Shown: positions 12,569 through 21,471 of the stretch, piece by piece
Layout of the letters: each line of letters starts with the position of its first letter
How positions within the stretch are numbered: the stretch's first letter is position 1
Origin: a virus
Length of the DNA stretch: 37,869 nucleotides
Reading direction: 5' to 3' (one strand)
Virus record (IMG/VR): IMGVR_UViG_3300046810_000071
Location: 1-37,869 of that record
Notes under the pieces: generated by a model
The model's input: only the letters and a program-made list of their open reading frames with translations
Databases searched by the model: none
What the model was told of the DNA's origin: nothing
Program-made: the position numbers and the translations under genes

Positions 12569-13822
12569 CTACAGTCCGGCCTTAAGGGTGGCCAGCTCGG
12601 CGATTACGGCGTCAATCTTGGCCTTGACGCTGTCGCGGGTCTCGGTGTCGTCGCTCTTCACCTTGGCCAGCGCCTTAGCCGCCCGCTCGATGTTGGTCTC
12701 GGCCTTAGTGAAGAACGCGCCGATCGTGTCAGCCGGGGTGGCCGCCTCGCTAGCACCCTCGCCCTCCGCTTCCGACTCGTCACCCTCCGTGTCTTCGTCC
12801 GCGCCGCGAGACTTCTCAAGCTCGTAACGGCTCATCAGCGGCACGCCGTAGTGCTCGGCTACAGCCTCAGAGACCGTCTGCCCCTTGGACTGTTCCGAGC
12901 CCGTGATCAGCTCGAACCGCGCCGCCTCGGTCTCGTTGCTGTCCAGCTCGGTGAGGTACTCCGCGCGGACCGTCGGCATGGCGTTTTGCACGCTCTTCTG
13001 AAGCTTGGCAACGTGCTTCTTGGCTTCGTCCTCGCTCAGGTCGCTGTCGGCAAGGAACAGCTTCCCGGCCTCGCGGTACATGTCCCCGCTCGCGTCCTTC
13101 GCCCCCTTGGACGTGGCCTTGATGTCGGGCACGCCCGTCTTGTCGGTCATCCGGACACGCATGCTCAGGAGGATGCGGGCGATGTCGGTTGCCATGTTCG
13201 AGAACTTGATGTGCGTGCGCACACCCTCCGCGAACAACTTGGCACCCTCGGTGACCAGCTCCGCCACACCCTCGGCCGTGTGGTAGTCCTCGGTCGAGAG
13301 CTTGACCACCTCCGCCTTGACCGGCTTGGGCTCCGGCTTCTCAGCGACCGTCGCAGCGGCCTTGAAGTCGGCGCGGAGATCCTTCTTAACGGCCGTCCAA
13401 GTCTTGTCCTCGTGCTTGCCGCGCGAGGGGAGCGAGCTGATGAGCTTCTCAGTCTCGGTGTTCAGCTCAGCCAGCCCCTCCGTGTTCTCCGCCTCGGCCA
13501 GGCTCGCCGCCCGCTCGATGTTCGCCGCGATCTGCTCAAGCGTTGCGCTGTTGTCAGTAGCTGCCATTTCGCTGTTCCCCTTGTTCGCGGCCCCCCGGGC
13601 GGTGGCCTTGAGGCGTGCCACAATACCGGCGGCGTCAACCTTGGTCAAGTCGGAATCGCCCATCTTGTCGGCCTCCTTTCTGATGACCAGGCACAGCGTG
13701 CACAGGGTCGCATCCGTGACATCCTCAGCGGGAACCGGGTGGGTCAGCTTGGGGCCGCAGATGGAAACGCCGGGCGTGGCGACGATGTGCGGGATCTTCT
13801 TTGCGTTGCGGCCGAACTCCAT
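12569..13822 (-). CDS. 417-aa protein with nested starts; repressor candidate
   Basis: No family was recognised. A short cysteine region near the N-terminus (CGPK, then CTLC) is followed by long helical, charged sequence and an acidic stretch (about residues 345-370). The segment QTVSEAVAEHYGVPLMSRYE could be helix-turn-helix-like. The ATG at 13822 has AAGGGGAGTCACC. Two further in-frame ATGs also have strong ribosome sites: 13663 (AAAGGAGG, 8-base spacing) and 13567 (AAGGGG, 9-base spacing), giving products of 364 and 332 residues. It has its own promoter P2 with an abutting operator, and a terminator. phiC31's repressor also makes nested, co-terminal products and binds dispersed operators; the parallel is suggestive, not proof. 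Confidence 0.7.
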   Translation of the reverse strand: MEFGRNAKKIPHIVATPGVSICGPKLTHPVPAEDVTDATLCTLCLVIRKEADKMGDSDLTKVDAAGIVARLKATARGAANKGNSEMAATDNSATLEQIAANIERAASLAEAENTEGLAELNTETEKLISSLPSRGKHEDKTWTAVKKDLRADFKAAATVAEKPEPKPVKAEVVKLSTEDYHTAEGVAELVTEGAKLFAEGVRTHIKFSNMATDIARILLSMRVRMTDKTGVPDIKATSKGAKDASGDMYREAGKLFLADSDLSEDEAKKHVAKLQKSVQNAMPTVRAEYLTELDSNETEAARFELITGSEQSKGQTVSEAVAEHYGVPLMSRYELEKSRGADEDTEGDESEAEGEGASEAATPADTIGAFFTKAETNIERAAKALAKVKSDDTETRDSVKAKIDAVIAELATLKAGL

Positions 13823-13828
13823 GGTGAC

Positions 13829-13864
13829 TCCCCTTGTCGCTGTTGTCGTGCTGACGAGTAGAAC
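13829..13864 (-). repeat. Duplicated 5' leader (copy 2)
   Basis: Minus strand GTTCTACTCGTCAGCACGAC followed by AACAGCGACAAGGGGAG, nearly matching the leader at 76-110. It runs from the -10 box to the Shine-Dalgarno. Confidence 0.7.
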
Positions 13865-13892
13865 GTTACGACGCGTCGAGGGGCTCGCACAA
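13863..13892 (-). promoter_or_regulatory. Promoter P2, sigma70-like
   Basis: Minus-strand -35 TTGTGC (13892-13887), 18 bp spacer, -10 TAACGT (13868-13863). Organisation matches P1 at 140-111. Operator site 7 lies just upstream of the -35 box. Confidence 0.6.
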
Positions 13893-13895
13893 CCC

Positions 13896-13915
13896 ACCTA
13901 CTGAAAAGAGTAGGC
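13896..13915 (+). promoter_or_regulatory. Dispersed operator, site 7
   Basis: ACCTACTGAAAAGAGTAGGC, three bases from the -35 box of P2. It and site 1 are the only copies with a recognisable sigma70 promoter next to them. Confidence 0.85.
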
Positions 13916-13930
13916 GCCCGGAACGCAGAA

Positions 13931-13970
13931 AACCCCCCTTGACCTGCGCAGATGCACAAGCCAAGAGGGG
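13931..13970 (-). terminator. Terminator after dNMP kinase
   Basis: Stem CCCCTCTTGG/TCAAGGGGGG with a long loop, then TTTTCTGC on the minus strand, just past the stop at 13980. Confidence 0.7.
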
Positions 13971-13979
13971 TGAAAATTT

Positions 13980-14528
13980 CTAACGAGAGGTCAGCGCATC
14001 GGCGCGCAAGTGGAGTTCGGCGAGGGATCCGCCGTTGTGGATCAGGGCATCGGCCCGGTAGTCGTCGAGCGCCGTTTCGCTGTCATGCGCTGACGCATCG
14101 CCAGGTAGGGGGCCTGCGTCCGGGCGGACGATGCGAACGATCCTGAACCCGGCGTCCCGCAGCGCCTCCGCCTCATTGGGGTACCGAACGTCGGACACGA
14201 CCACGGGTGACCAGATGCGGCCGATTGAGTGCATCGCTGCCCGTACCCAGAACCACGGGTCCAGTTCCCGCACGGTCTGCCCCGTGTGCTGCAACAGGCG
14301 CCGCACTTCCGGGTAGTGATCCTTGGCGTAGTCCCACCCGACGTCAGCGATAAGGGACTCAAGGCGCACTGTGATGCCGGGGCCCGTGGGCACGTACGGG
14401 TTCACGTCCAGTAGTGCCCGCTTGAGGGGGTCAGCGAATGCCACCCGGGTGTATCCGCTGTCGACAAGCCGGGCCGCAACGGTGTCTTTGCCGCTACGTG
14501 CCCGGCCAATGAGCGCAATATCCGCCAT
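13980..14528 (-). CDS. Deoxynucleoside monophosphate kinase
   Basis: A 182-residue P-loop kinase of the phage T4 gp1 type, phosphorylating dNMPs for replication. Walker A is GRARSGKDT at 8-16; VVVSDVRYPNEAEALRDAGF in the middle is the characteristic Asp-Val-Arg segment of this family. The ATG at 14528 has GGGGAGTTGGC before it; a frame to 14549 lacks one. An early-promoter motif lies about 40 nt upstream of the start and a terminator follows, so it may be a single-gene unit. It complements ThyX and dCMP deaminase in dTTP supply. Confidence 0.87.
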   Translation of the reverse strand: MADIALIGRARSGKDTVAARLVDSGYTRVAFADPLKRALLDVNPYVPTGPGITVRLESLIADVGWDYAKDHYPEVRRLLQHTGQTVRELDPWFWVRAAMHSIGRIWSPVVVSDVRYPNEAEALRDAGFRIVRIVRPDAGPLPGDASAHDSETALDDYRADALIHNGGSLAELHLRADALTSR

Positions 14529-14567
14529 GCCAACTCCCCACCTAGACAACCATCGTCACTAGGTGGG

Positions 14568-14583
14568 GACTGCAAGGGTTTCC
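14568..14583 (-). promoter_or_regulatory. Early-promoter motif, copy 6
   Basis: Minus strand GGAAACCCTTGCAGTC, overlapping the stop of the lysis gene at 14583 and about 40 nt before the dNMP kinase ATG. It marks the border between late lysis genes and early genes. Confidence 0.65.
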
Positions 14584-14771
14584 TACGCGCCGAGGAACAG
14601 ACGCACCACCTTTACGACGTCGTCCACGGGGAATCCCGGGAAGTAGCGGGACATCAGCGGAAGCGCCACCAGGACACCCGCCGCAATCTTCCGCCGGTTG
14701 CGCCAGACATACGCCCCAGCGTCTAGTGCCATCTGCTTTAGCGGACCGTTCATCGCGCTGTGGTCACCCAT
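14583..14771 (-). CDS. Small membrane protein, holin candidate (62 aa)
   Basis: Begins MGDHSAMNGPLKQMALDAGA; residues about 34-49 (KIAAGVLVALPLMSRYF) form one membrane segment, with charged flanks. Size, location just below the amidase and the neighbouring coiled-coil membrane protein suggest a holin or accessory lysis protein. The ATG at 14771 is chosen for GAGGAGCAGC upstream; the frame to 14849 has none. A second ATG at 14753 could give a dual-start product as in some holins. Confidence 0.65.
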   Translation of the reverse strand: MGDHSAMNGPLKQMALDAGAYVWRNRRKIAAGVLVALPLMSRYFPGFPVDDVVKVVRLFLGA

Positions 14772-14866
14772 GCTGCTCCTCACGCAGAGTAAAAATTTGG
14801 ATTTCGGCCGGCACAGGGTGAACCATGCGAAATGGGACACCCCGGACACCGGCCACTTACAGACTG

Positions 14867-15106
14867 CTACGCCCCCAGGGACTTAGCGATGGTGATTCCG
14901 GCGCTGACAATGGCGCCGACTGTTGCGGTAGGTACCGCATACTTCCAACGTTCCACGGAACGAATGCGAGTTTCGTGATCGTCGAGCGTGGTTTGTACCG
15001 CCGCATTCGACTGAACCAGCGAGCGCACGTCATCCCGTAGACCAACGATTTGGTCATAGATTTCGCGCGCGCTGATGTTGACTCCTAGCGGATCCTGCTC
15101 GGGCAT
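14867..15106 (-). CDS. Coiled-coil membrane protein, holin candidate (79 aa)
   Basis: Residues 10-52 are heptad-rich (REIYDQIVGLRDDVRSLVQS) and residues 56-77 (YAVPTATVGAIVSAGITIAK) form a C-terminal membrane segment. This layout resembles XhlA-type holins. It lies directly below the amidase and 95 bases above the 62-residue membrane protein. The ATG at 15106 has GGGGGACTGGC. Together the two probably release the amidase to the cell wall. Confidence 0.72.
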   Translation of the reverse strand: MPEQDPLGVNISAREIYDQIVGLRDDVRSLVQSNAAVQTTLDDHETRIRSVERWKYAVPTATVGAIVSAGITIAKSLGA

Positions 15107-15118
15107 GCCAGTCCCCCG

Positions 15119-15937
15119 TTATGCGACGACAGTGAACCCGTACTTCTTGCCCAGCGCCGTAAGCGAGGACTTGCCGGGGATGCCGTCAGCGTCCTTACCG
15201 CTGTAGCCGAGGCGCTTTTGCCAGCCCTTGTAAGCCGTGACCGTGACAGTGCCGTAAGCGCCGTCAGACGCGTAGGCAGACGCCAGTAGGCCAGCGGACC
15301 GGAGCGCAGCCTCAACGATCTTGGTGTCAGCCTCGTGCTTGCCCTTGCCCTGCGGGGCGGACGGGTCAGCCTTAGCCGCTGCAACGATGTTCTTTAGCGA
15401 CACCTTGCGGGCAGGCTCGACAGGCTTAGGGGCAGACCCACCGGCGAGAGCCTTAGCGCGCTTGAGGATCTCCGGAAGCTGGGCCACGATCTTGGAACCA
15501 GGGCAGGAAGTGTGACCACCCCACGCAGCGCCACCCATCGCGTGATAGCCCAGACCGGTCCCCGACGGGCCCGAGGCTAGCTGTAGCGGCACGCCATGAA
15601 CCTTGTGAGCCCACGCCAGCACTTCGGCGCAGCGGTCCATCTGGGCGGACGTCAGCGAGTCGCCGCCCTGACCCTCGTTCTCGACGCTGAGCCACGTCCG
15701 GTTACCGCCAGCCTGCGCCCACGCACGATCCTTGGTGTCAACCCACTGGTACAGCGCGCCAGCCTTGCCGGTACCGAAGTGCGAGGATGCCTGAGCCTTG
15801 CTGTTGCGGAACCATGAATCGGTGCCAGCGAGCGAGCCAGCCATGATGTGAATGACGACGCCGCGAACGGAGTCCTGACCCCCGGCCGTGAAGTTGGCGG
15901 GGATGGGGCGCCAGGTAGCGCCAGACATGCGAGACAT
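15119..15937 (-). CDS. Endolysin: amidase plus peptidoglycan-binding domain
   Basis: A 272-residue lysin. An N-terminal Amidase_2 domain (about 15-160) has zinc-ligand candidates His30 (VVIHIMAG) and the HTSCPGSK motif (His142, Cys145), cutting between muramic acid and L-alanine. A linker leads to a C-terminal peptidoglycan-binding_1-like domain (about 205-270: YGTVTVTAYKGWQKRLGY and ADGIPGKSSLTAL). No signal peptide, so a holin is needed. The ATG at 15937 with GAAAGGACACTC is preferred to the frame to 15979, which runs into the operator hairpin. Confidence 0.9.
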   Translation of the reverse strand: MSRMSGATWRPIPANFTAGGQDSVRGVVIHIMAGSLAGTDSWFRNSKAQASSHFGTGKAGALYQWVDTKDRAWAQAGGNRTWLSVENEGQGGDSLTSAQMDRCAEVLAWAHKVHGVPLQLASGPSGTGLGYHAMGGAAWGGHTSCPGSKIVAQLPEILKRAKALAGGSAPKPVEPARKVSLKNIVAAAKADPSAPQGKGKHEADTKIVEAALRSAGLLASAYASDGAYGTVTVTAYKGWQKRLGYSGKDADGIPGKSSLTALGKKYGFTVVA

Positions 15938-15957
15938 GAGTGTCCTTTCATGATGGA

Positions 15958-16002
15958 GCCCCGCCGGGCACCTACTCATTTCAGTAGGTCGCCCGACGGG
16001 GC
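15958..16002 (-). terminator. Composite hairpin enclosing operator site 8
   Basis: A 12-bp GC stem (15958-15969 with 15991-16002, one mismatch) is continued inward by the 7-bp operator palindrome, giving about 19 bp of near-continuous pairing around GAAATG. It lies between tail spike and endolysin. No T-run follows, so it may act as a weak terminator, an RNA processing site or an operator held in a cruciform. Confidence 0.65.
15970..15989 (-). promoter_or_regulatory. Dispersed operator, site 8
   Basis: Minus strand ACCTACTGAAATGAGTAGGT, a full-consensus copy, 33 bases before the endolysin ATG and nested in the composite hairpin. Confidence 0.85.
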
Positions 16003-16020
16003 CAGGAAGACGGGGGGTGC

Positions 16021-17640
16021 TTACGGCGCGTCTAGCGCAGACGACGTCCAGCCGGTACCAATGTCCGTGTTCGCCGTGGCATACGTGCCATTCCAGTCGT
16101 TGCCGTACCGGTAGTTAGTGCCCGTGGTCGTGGCGCACGAGAACGCGTACTGCGCTGCCGTGCCCCTCGGGTTAGTGGGCCGAACCTTGTTGCTGGATAC
16201 GACGACGGAGGCGCAGTTAGTCGAGACGCGAATGCCGTAGTAAGGGCCGGTACCGCCCGACTGTCGCGCACCCTGCACAAAGTTCTGCCGGATCTGAATA
16301 TCCGTAGAGTCGTTGATGAATACGCCATTGTTACCAGGGTCGCGAATCTGGTTATTCAGGATGTTCGAGTTATCGCTGAACCCGGCGGTGATGCCGTTCG
16401 TACCGGCGCCCCACACAACGTTTCCGTCAACGTTGACGTTGTTCAGGTTCGAGCAACTGATACCCGTAGCGGCCACGTTGGCAATCACGTTGTCAGCGAC
16501 CGTGACCCGGGACACCTGCACAAGCTGAATGCCATGTTGCGCGTTCGTGGTCGTGTCCATGGTGTTACCCACAATGGTCACGTTCAGGATGGTGCCGCTG
16601 GTCTCACCGCGCACGATGATCGCAGCGTCATAGCCGAGACCCTCGCGCATGGTGTTGCCCGTGACCGTGATGTTTCGCATCACCTGCGAAGCGTTCGTCT
16701 GCACACCGTTCGGATCCTTGGTGTCTTCCGTGTCAGTCAGGATGACCGACCGTAGGCGCACGCTGGAACCGCACTTGTTGAACGTGTTGCCGGTAACCGT
16801 GAGGTCTTCCCAGTTGTACGCGCTGACGCCGTACTGCGGGAGACCCTCAAACGTGTTGTCGCTGACTCGGATACGCCGGTGATACTTGGTGATCGTCGCA
16901 GCGTGAGAGCCAACTCCGCGCGGCCACGCGGTAGTTCCAGCGGTACCCGAGCCACCGAAGTAGCAGCCGGTTACCGCGATGTCCTCACACGGGGTGTGGT
17001 CGTAAGGGCCGAATCCGCCGAACTCCGCCGAGGACTTAGCTAGGTCAATCTGTAGCGCCTCGCTGAAATCCCGGCCACCCGGGTCTATGTAGCCAGCGAA
17101 CGTGACGTTACGCACGCGCCCATGCAGCGTCGAGTTGAACTCAATCCCGTGATACCCGGGCACGTCCCGAATCTCAAGGTCCGCCACGGTCAGGTTAGTT
17201 GCGTGCCCGAACGACATGCACATAGCCGAGCCCGTCATGCCCGGGGTTGTCCCCTGCATGTTCCACAGGCCACCCTCAATGGTGATGTTGCCGTTACCCG
17301 TGTACCCGCCGAAAGCCTGCCCGGCGTCGCCGTTCAGCAGCATGGTTCCGCCGTGGTTGCGCCGGAACTCCGCACCCTGCATGAGCGTGAGGCGAGTGTC
17401 CTGGTAGACCCGCAGCGTAGCGCCGAGCAGGTAGGTGCCCGGGGGCACAAGCACCCAAGCACCACCCATGTCCCGCGCATCATTTAGAGCAAGCTGGATT
17501 GCAGCATCCGAGTTAACGGCGCCGGACGAATCCGCGCCATAGTTCGTCACCATCAGCCACGAGCGCTGATTCATAGATTCCAGCCGACCGGCCGTAATGT
17601 CCATGCCGGGTAGCCACTCAGTGACTGGGGTTGCGACCAA
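16021..17640 (-). CDS. Tail spike, right-handed beta-helix (pectate-lyase fold)
   Basis: A 539-residue protein. After about 30 residues comes a pectate-lyase_3-type opening (TNYGADSSGAVNSDAAIQLA, then PPGTYLLG), and residues 120-500 are repeated short strands of the kind ITVEGN/VTVADNVIANV/VNVDGNVVWG, i.e. a parallel beta-helix. Probably a receptor-binding depolymerase that digests a cell-surface glycan. It follows the large tail protein gene, as tail-tip genes do. The start is TTG at 17640, with GGAG seven bases upstream. The substrate cannot be read from the sequence. Confidence 0.82.
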   Translation of the reverse strand: MVATPVTEWLPGMDITAGRLESMNQRSWLMVTNYGADSSGAVNSDAAIQLALNDARDMGGAWVLVPPGTYLLGATLRVYQDTRLTLMQGAEFRRNHGGTMLLNGDAGQAFGGYTGNGNITIEGGLWNMQGTTPGMTGSAMCMSFGHATNLTVADLEIRDVPGYHGIEFNSTLHGRVRNVTFAGYIDPGGRDFSEALQIDLAKSSAEFGGFGPYDHTPCEDIAVTGCYFGGSGTAGTTAWPRGVGSHAATITKYHRRIRVSDNTFEGLPQYGVSAYNWEDLTVTGNTFNKCGSSVRLRSVILTDTEDTKDPNGVQTNASQVMRNITVTGNTMREGLGYDAAIIVRGETSGTILNVTIVGNTMDTTTNAQHGIQLVQVSRVTVADNVIANVAATGISCSNLNNVNVDGNVVWGAGTNGITAGFSDNSNILNNQIRDPGNNGVFINDSTDIQIRQNFVQGARQSGGTGPYYGIRVSTNCASVVVSSNKVRPTNPRGTAAQYAFSCATTTGTNYRYGNDWNGTYATANTDIGTGWTSSALDAP

Positions 17641-17649
17641 TGGGGACTC

Positions 17650-20600
17650 CTAAAGTGAGGCGATAGCGGGGCGCGATAGCGATACCGGCTCACCGGCCGA
17701 ATGGCCCTTAGTGACGCCGTTCATCGCCCGCGTGACGCTGAATCGCTGAGCATTGTTGACCTGAAAATTGTCGAAACTCGCCGTCACCGGGAGCGTCTGC
17801 GTGGTCCCGTTACCCACCAGCGAACGGACGCCGACCGACCCAACTGCCGTCAGGTCAGTGTCAGTTGCGATGATCTGCCACGCGTCAGGCTCGGGTGTTC
17901 CTCGCTGCCAGCACTTAGCGCTGATAGTCGAGCCGATGACCGACAGACGCAGGGTGTAGTACGTGCCAACCACGTAGTTGGACAGCGTGGCCGTGGCCCC
18001 TAGCTGAACCTCCGCACCGTTGCGCTTCCGCAGCGTGAGCGTGATCGTCTGCCCGACGTGGGACACCTGCGCCCGCACCATGTACATGTGCGTGGTGTCC
18101 GTGTAACGCGCCATGACAAACGCGTAGTTGGGCGTGGTAACGGCCGTCTTATCAAGCGCCCAATCCGCCTGCACATCCACGTCAGCGCTCGGTGAAGGGA
18201 CGTACGTGTACCGCAGGACGTTCGCGCTGTTCATGACGTGCTGTCCGACCGAGCCATTAACGGCGTAGTCACCAGCGACACCACCCGTGGACGCCCATGC
18301 CTGCCCCGTGTCCGCCGTGCCCCAGCCACTAGCGACCGTGCGCGTGAGCGAGTCACTTACCGCGAGCCCGTCCGTGGTTACTGCCTTAGGCGCCCACACG
18401 TACACAGGCTGCGCCGGAGGGGTCGAGCCAATCCGGGGACGCACACGGCCACGGGAGGCAAGCGCGGGCGACGCTAGGACCGACTCAAGGTACGTCCACT
18501 GTCCGGCCGGTACCGGGTATCCCGTACCCAGACCACCGGTAGAGATGAACGTTCCGGCCGTGTTGTAGAAATGGATAGTCGGCTGTACGTCCGGCAGAGC
18601 CACCGGCGAGTAAACCCACATACCAACCCGCACGGACTTACCCGGGATGACAGTGCCCACCGCGCTGATAGTCCCGACTGCACCCACAACAGCAGACGTG
18701 CCATTCGGCGTGATCGCCAGCGAGGCAACCGCCCGAGGATGGACTACCGCAGTTGACCGAGCAATCGTGGAATTCTCGACGCTCCAACCGCTGATATCCG
18801 TTTCGAAGTACGGGTTAGCCGTGGTGACCAGGCCACCCACAGCGTCCACCCGCATGCGCTCGCCCGCCACATCAATATCAAACGGCGTTTCCTGCGGGGC
18901 TTCCGTCCACTTGGGGCCGACAGTCGTCTGTGTGATCAGCGTCGTGTCAGCGGTACCAGCGGCCTGCGCAACGATCGTTCCGTCCGTGTCAGCCTTAATG
19001 GTGTGCGTCGGGTTGTCTGCCTGCGCCACGTTCCAGGGACCGCCCGGCGAACAGTTCAGCGTGACTTCCCAGCGGTACGGCTCAAGCACTTCCGAGTAGC
19101 CCTCAACAATCAGGTCTACATCCTCGTGCGAAAGCCACGGCGGAAGATCCGTAAGCCGAATCAAGTCCCCCTCGCGCAAGCGCAGTACGCCCGGGATGAG
19201 CGACTCAGCGCCCGGCTTGTGAAGCATCAGCGTCACGGACGGATAGCGCGCCCCGTCATAAGTCCCCAGGTGCAGCAGCCAGTTGGCCATAGGCTCAGGC
19301 TGCGTGTCATCGCTGAGGCTCAGCGTCACCTCTTCGTCATAGAGACCGATGCCCAGGGGCGGAGCCTGTACCGACAGCGTGCCAGCGGGCAGGAACGCGC
19401 GCCCGGAGCTACCACCCTCGCGAGACACCGTGACGTCATTCCGCACCGCGCTGTCGTCGTCGACCGGGTCCAAGTCAGCCTGTAGGCCAGCCTCGTTGTA
19501 GGACAGCGTGAGCACGGGATCCTGCGTGTACATCGACGATCGGTCACGGAACACCAGGCCCGTGCGGTCGCGCGATTCGAGGAACATTCCGCCGTCTGCG
19601 TCGCTCGCAGCCTGTAGCAACTCCACCAGCTTGTCAGGCTTTTGCGGGCCTACGCGCGCGGGAGTCAGGCGACCGGGTATGCGCGATATGGGAACTTGCT
19701 CTTCCTGCCCGAGACGCAGCACACGAGTCCATGCAGTCTCGCCGGTGAACGCATCATCCGAACCGTCATACAGCGTGGACGCGGACACAGGGAGAACGGC
19801 GAGATGCCCGATACCCCAACCCTCGTGCACTGCCTGCCAGTTGGCCGTTACCGCGCTGAGTCGACCGGCCGTGCCCGAGTAGGTCTGGCCGACACCGCCA
19901 GCGTTACCGCCGACGTCTTGCCAGTCCAGACGCCAAGTCACCGTGCCAGCGTCCTCCTTGACCCAGAAACGCATACGCACCCACCCGTGGTAGATGTCAG
20001 CGCCAATGCTCACGCCCTGGTCAACGACCATGTTCGTTCCGCCGTCATAGCCGCGAACGATGGCTAGCTCATCCATCAGAATGAACGCCCAGCGACGCAC
20101 CGTGCCATTGGGCGACGAGAACGAAATGAACTCCGGGCCCGGCGTGACAACCGGCGGAGCCTTGTCGTCAGCGTTGTAGACGAACTCAACCTGCCATTCG
20201 CCACTCGCCATTGACGCCGGAATCGGGGCCGACAGCGTGGCACCGGCTTTGATCTTCGGTAGTGGATTCGACGACACCAGGTCGGACGCCGACGCCCACT
20301 CGACGTTTGCCATTGCCGCTGAGTCCACGCCGGGTATCGGCGAGTAGGCCCGCGTCGAGTTGCCCGCATCCTCCATCGGCCAGTAGGCCACGGGGTTGCC
20401 GGTAGGGATCCGCCGCCGCAGCGTCGAGTCAAGTGCCTTTAGCCCCTGGCCCATGCGCCGCAGAATGCCCGACGCTTCGAGCGGAACAAACACATCGGAC
20501 TCGTCGGGGGTCCACTTAGCAGGCCACGTCGAGACTTCCCCAACGAACCTGTCTTCCCGGTTCCGAACCTCAGCGCCACCGACCCGCGACCACGCCCGAC

Positions 20601-21453
20601 CCGCGCCGTCCGTGAAAGCCGTAGATCCCGCTGTAAGGCCCGTGAAGTCCGGGGAGGCAACCACGGTGCCATTGATGCCTGAGCGGACCTCGTAGCGGTA
20701 GCCGCGCCCCACCATGGGCACGCGCACAGGGCTGGACGCCAGATCAGTGCCGCCGATCCTCAGCGGGGCAGTGCTCACGTATGTGGACAGCGCCCCCGTC
20801 ATCCAATACTCGCCGCCCAGCGGCACCCACGGACCGGCGATCGAGTCAGCCGTGTAGAACTGGAAATAGCGCTTACCGGCCGTGGCGTCGAGTCGCATCG
20901 TCAGCCGTACAGCCGCGCGATCCTTAAGGACCGGTAGGTAGCGCTGGAAATACCAATGCGTGTTCAGCGTGCCGTCAATGGTGTGACTGAAAATCATCAG
21001 CCCCGAGCTAATGCGGAGCTGCCAAGAGCGCTGATCTCCCGCGCGGTCCCACTTCGAAATGATCGTCTGGTTCACCGGGCCGTACCAGTTGGCAGCAATC
21101 TCCGCCCGAATATCAATGTCCCCCGTGATATCCAGCGCCGCAGTGTCCGGCGTGCTGAATTCGTCACCGGCGACACCCTCAAGGTTGAGGTACGTCTCAT
21201 TGCCCGGGACCGAAACCCGGATAGGGGTGTTGCGGCCAATCTGCCCGTACAGCGGCGACATGGCATTGCGGGGCGAATACTGCCCCGACTTGTTGTTAAG
21301 CGTCAGCGACAGATGGGCGGGGTCCGTGGCCGATCCCTGGTCTCGTCGCCCGCGCGATATCTGCTTAGCGTCACGCACATAGACGTCACCGCTAATGTCA
21401 GACCACGCGCCGTTAAGCCTTAGCTCAGTACGAATATCCAGCGGAAAGGCCAC
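17650..21453 (-). CDS. Large minor tail protein (tail tip)
   Basis: A 1267-residue structural protein. The N-terminus resembles actinophage minor tail proteins (ELRLNGAWSDISGDVYVRDA; ISRGRRDQGSATDPAHLSLT; NNKSGQYSPRNAMSPLYGQI). Two concanavalin/LamG-like carbohydrate-binding regions are likely: about 95-260 and about 1040-1220 (TRYTDTTHMYMVRAQV). The middle resembles a baseplate hub. It probably joins the tail tube to the spike. The GTG at 21453 is chosen for spacing from GAGAGG; GTG at 21462 is an alternative lying too close to it. Confidence 0.8.
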   Translation of the reverse strand: MAFPLDIRTELRLNGAWSDISGDVYVRDAKQISRGRRDQGSATDPAHLSLTLNNKSGQYSPRNAMSPLYGQIGRNTPIRVSVPGNETYLNLEGVAGDEFSTPDTAALDITGDIDIRAEIAANWYGPVNQTIISKWDRAGDQRSWQLRISSGLMIFSHTIDGTLNTHWYFQRYLPVLKDRAAVRLTMRLDATAGKRYFQFYTADSIAGPWVPLGGEYWMTGALSTYVSTAPLRIGGTDLASSPVRVPMVGRGYRYEVRSGINGTVVASPDFTGLTAGSTAFTDGAGRAWSRVGGAEVRNREDRFVGEVSTWPAKWTPDESDVFVPLEASGILRRMGQGLKALDSTLRRRIPTGNPVAYWPMEDAGNSTRAYSPIPGVDSAAMANVEWASASDLVSSNPLPKIKAGATLSAPIPASMASGEWQVEFVYNADDKAPPVVTPGPEFISFSSPNGTVRRWAFILMDELAIVRGYDGGTNMVVDQGVSIGADIYHGWVRMRFWVKEDAGTVTWRLDWQDVGGNAGGVGQTYSGTAGRLSAVTANWQAVHEGWGIGHLAVLPVSASTLYDGSDDAFTGETAWTRVLRLGQEEQVPISRIPGRLTPARVGPQKPDKLVELLQAASDADGGMFLESRDRTGLVFRDRSSMYTQDPVLTLSYNEAGLQADLDPVDDDSAVRNDVTVSREGGSSGRAFLPAGTLSVQAPPLGIGLYDEEVTLSLSDDTQPEPMANWLLHLGTYDGARYPSVTLMLHKPGAESLIPGVLRLREGDLIRLTDLPPWLSHEDVDLIVEGYSEVLEPYRWEVTLNCSPGGPWNVAQADNPTHTIKADTDGTIVAQAAGTADTTLITQTTVGPKWTEAPQETPFDIDVAGERMRVDAVGGLVTTANPYFETDISGWSVENSTIARSTAVVHPRAVASLAITPNGTSAVVGAVGTISAVGTVIPGKSVRVGMWVYSPVALPDVQPTIHFYNTAGTFISTGGLGTGYPVPAGQWTYLESVLASPALASRGRVRPRIGSTPPAQPVYVWAPKAVTTDGLAVSDSLTRTVASGWGTADTGQAWASTGGVAGDYAVNGSVGQHVMNSANVLRYTYVPSPSADVDVQADWALDKTAVTTPNYAFVMARYTDTTHMYMVRAQVSHVGQTITLTLRKRNGAEVQLGATATLSNYVVGTYYTLRLSVIGSTISAKCWQRGTPEPDAWQIIATDTDLTAVGSVGVRSLVGNGTTQTLPVTASFDNFQVNNAQRFSVTRAMNGVTKGHSAGEPVSLSRPAIASL

Positions 21454-21471
21454 GGGCCCCACCCTCTCTGT

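Noticed and set aside
12851-13861. 336-codon plus-strand open frame
   Set aside because: Antisense shadow of the 417-residue gene; composition is low-complexity Leu/Arg/Gly and no start signal exists.
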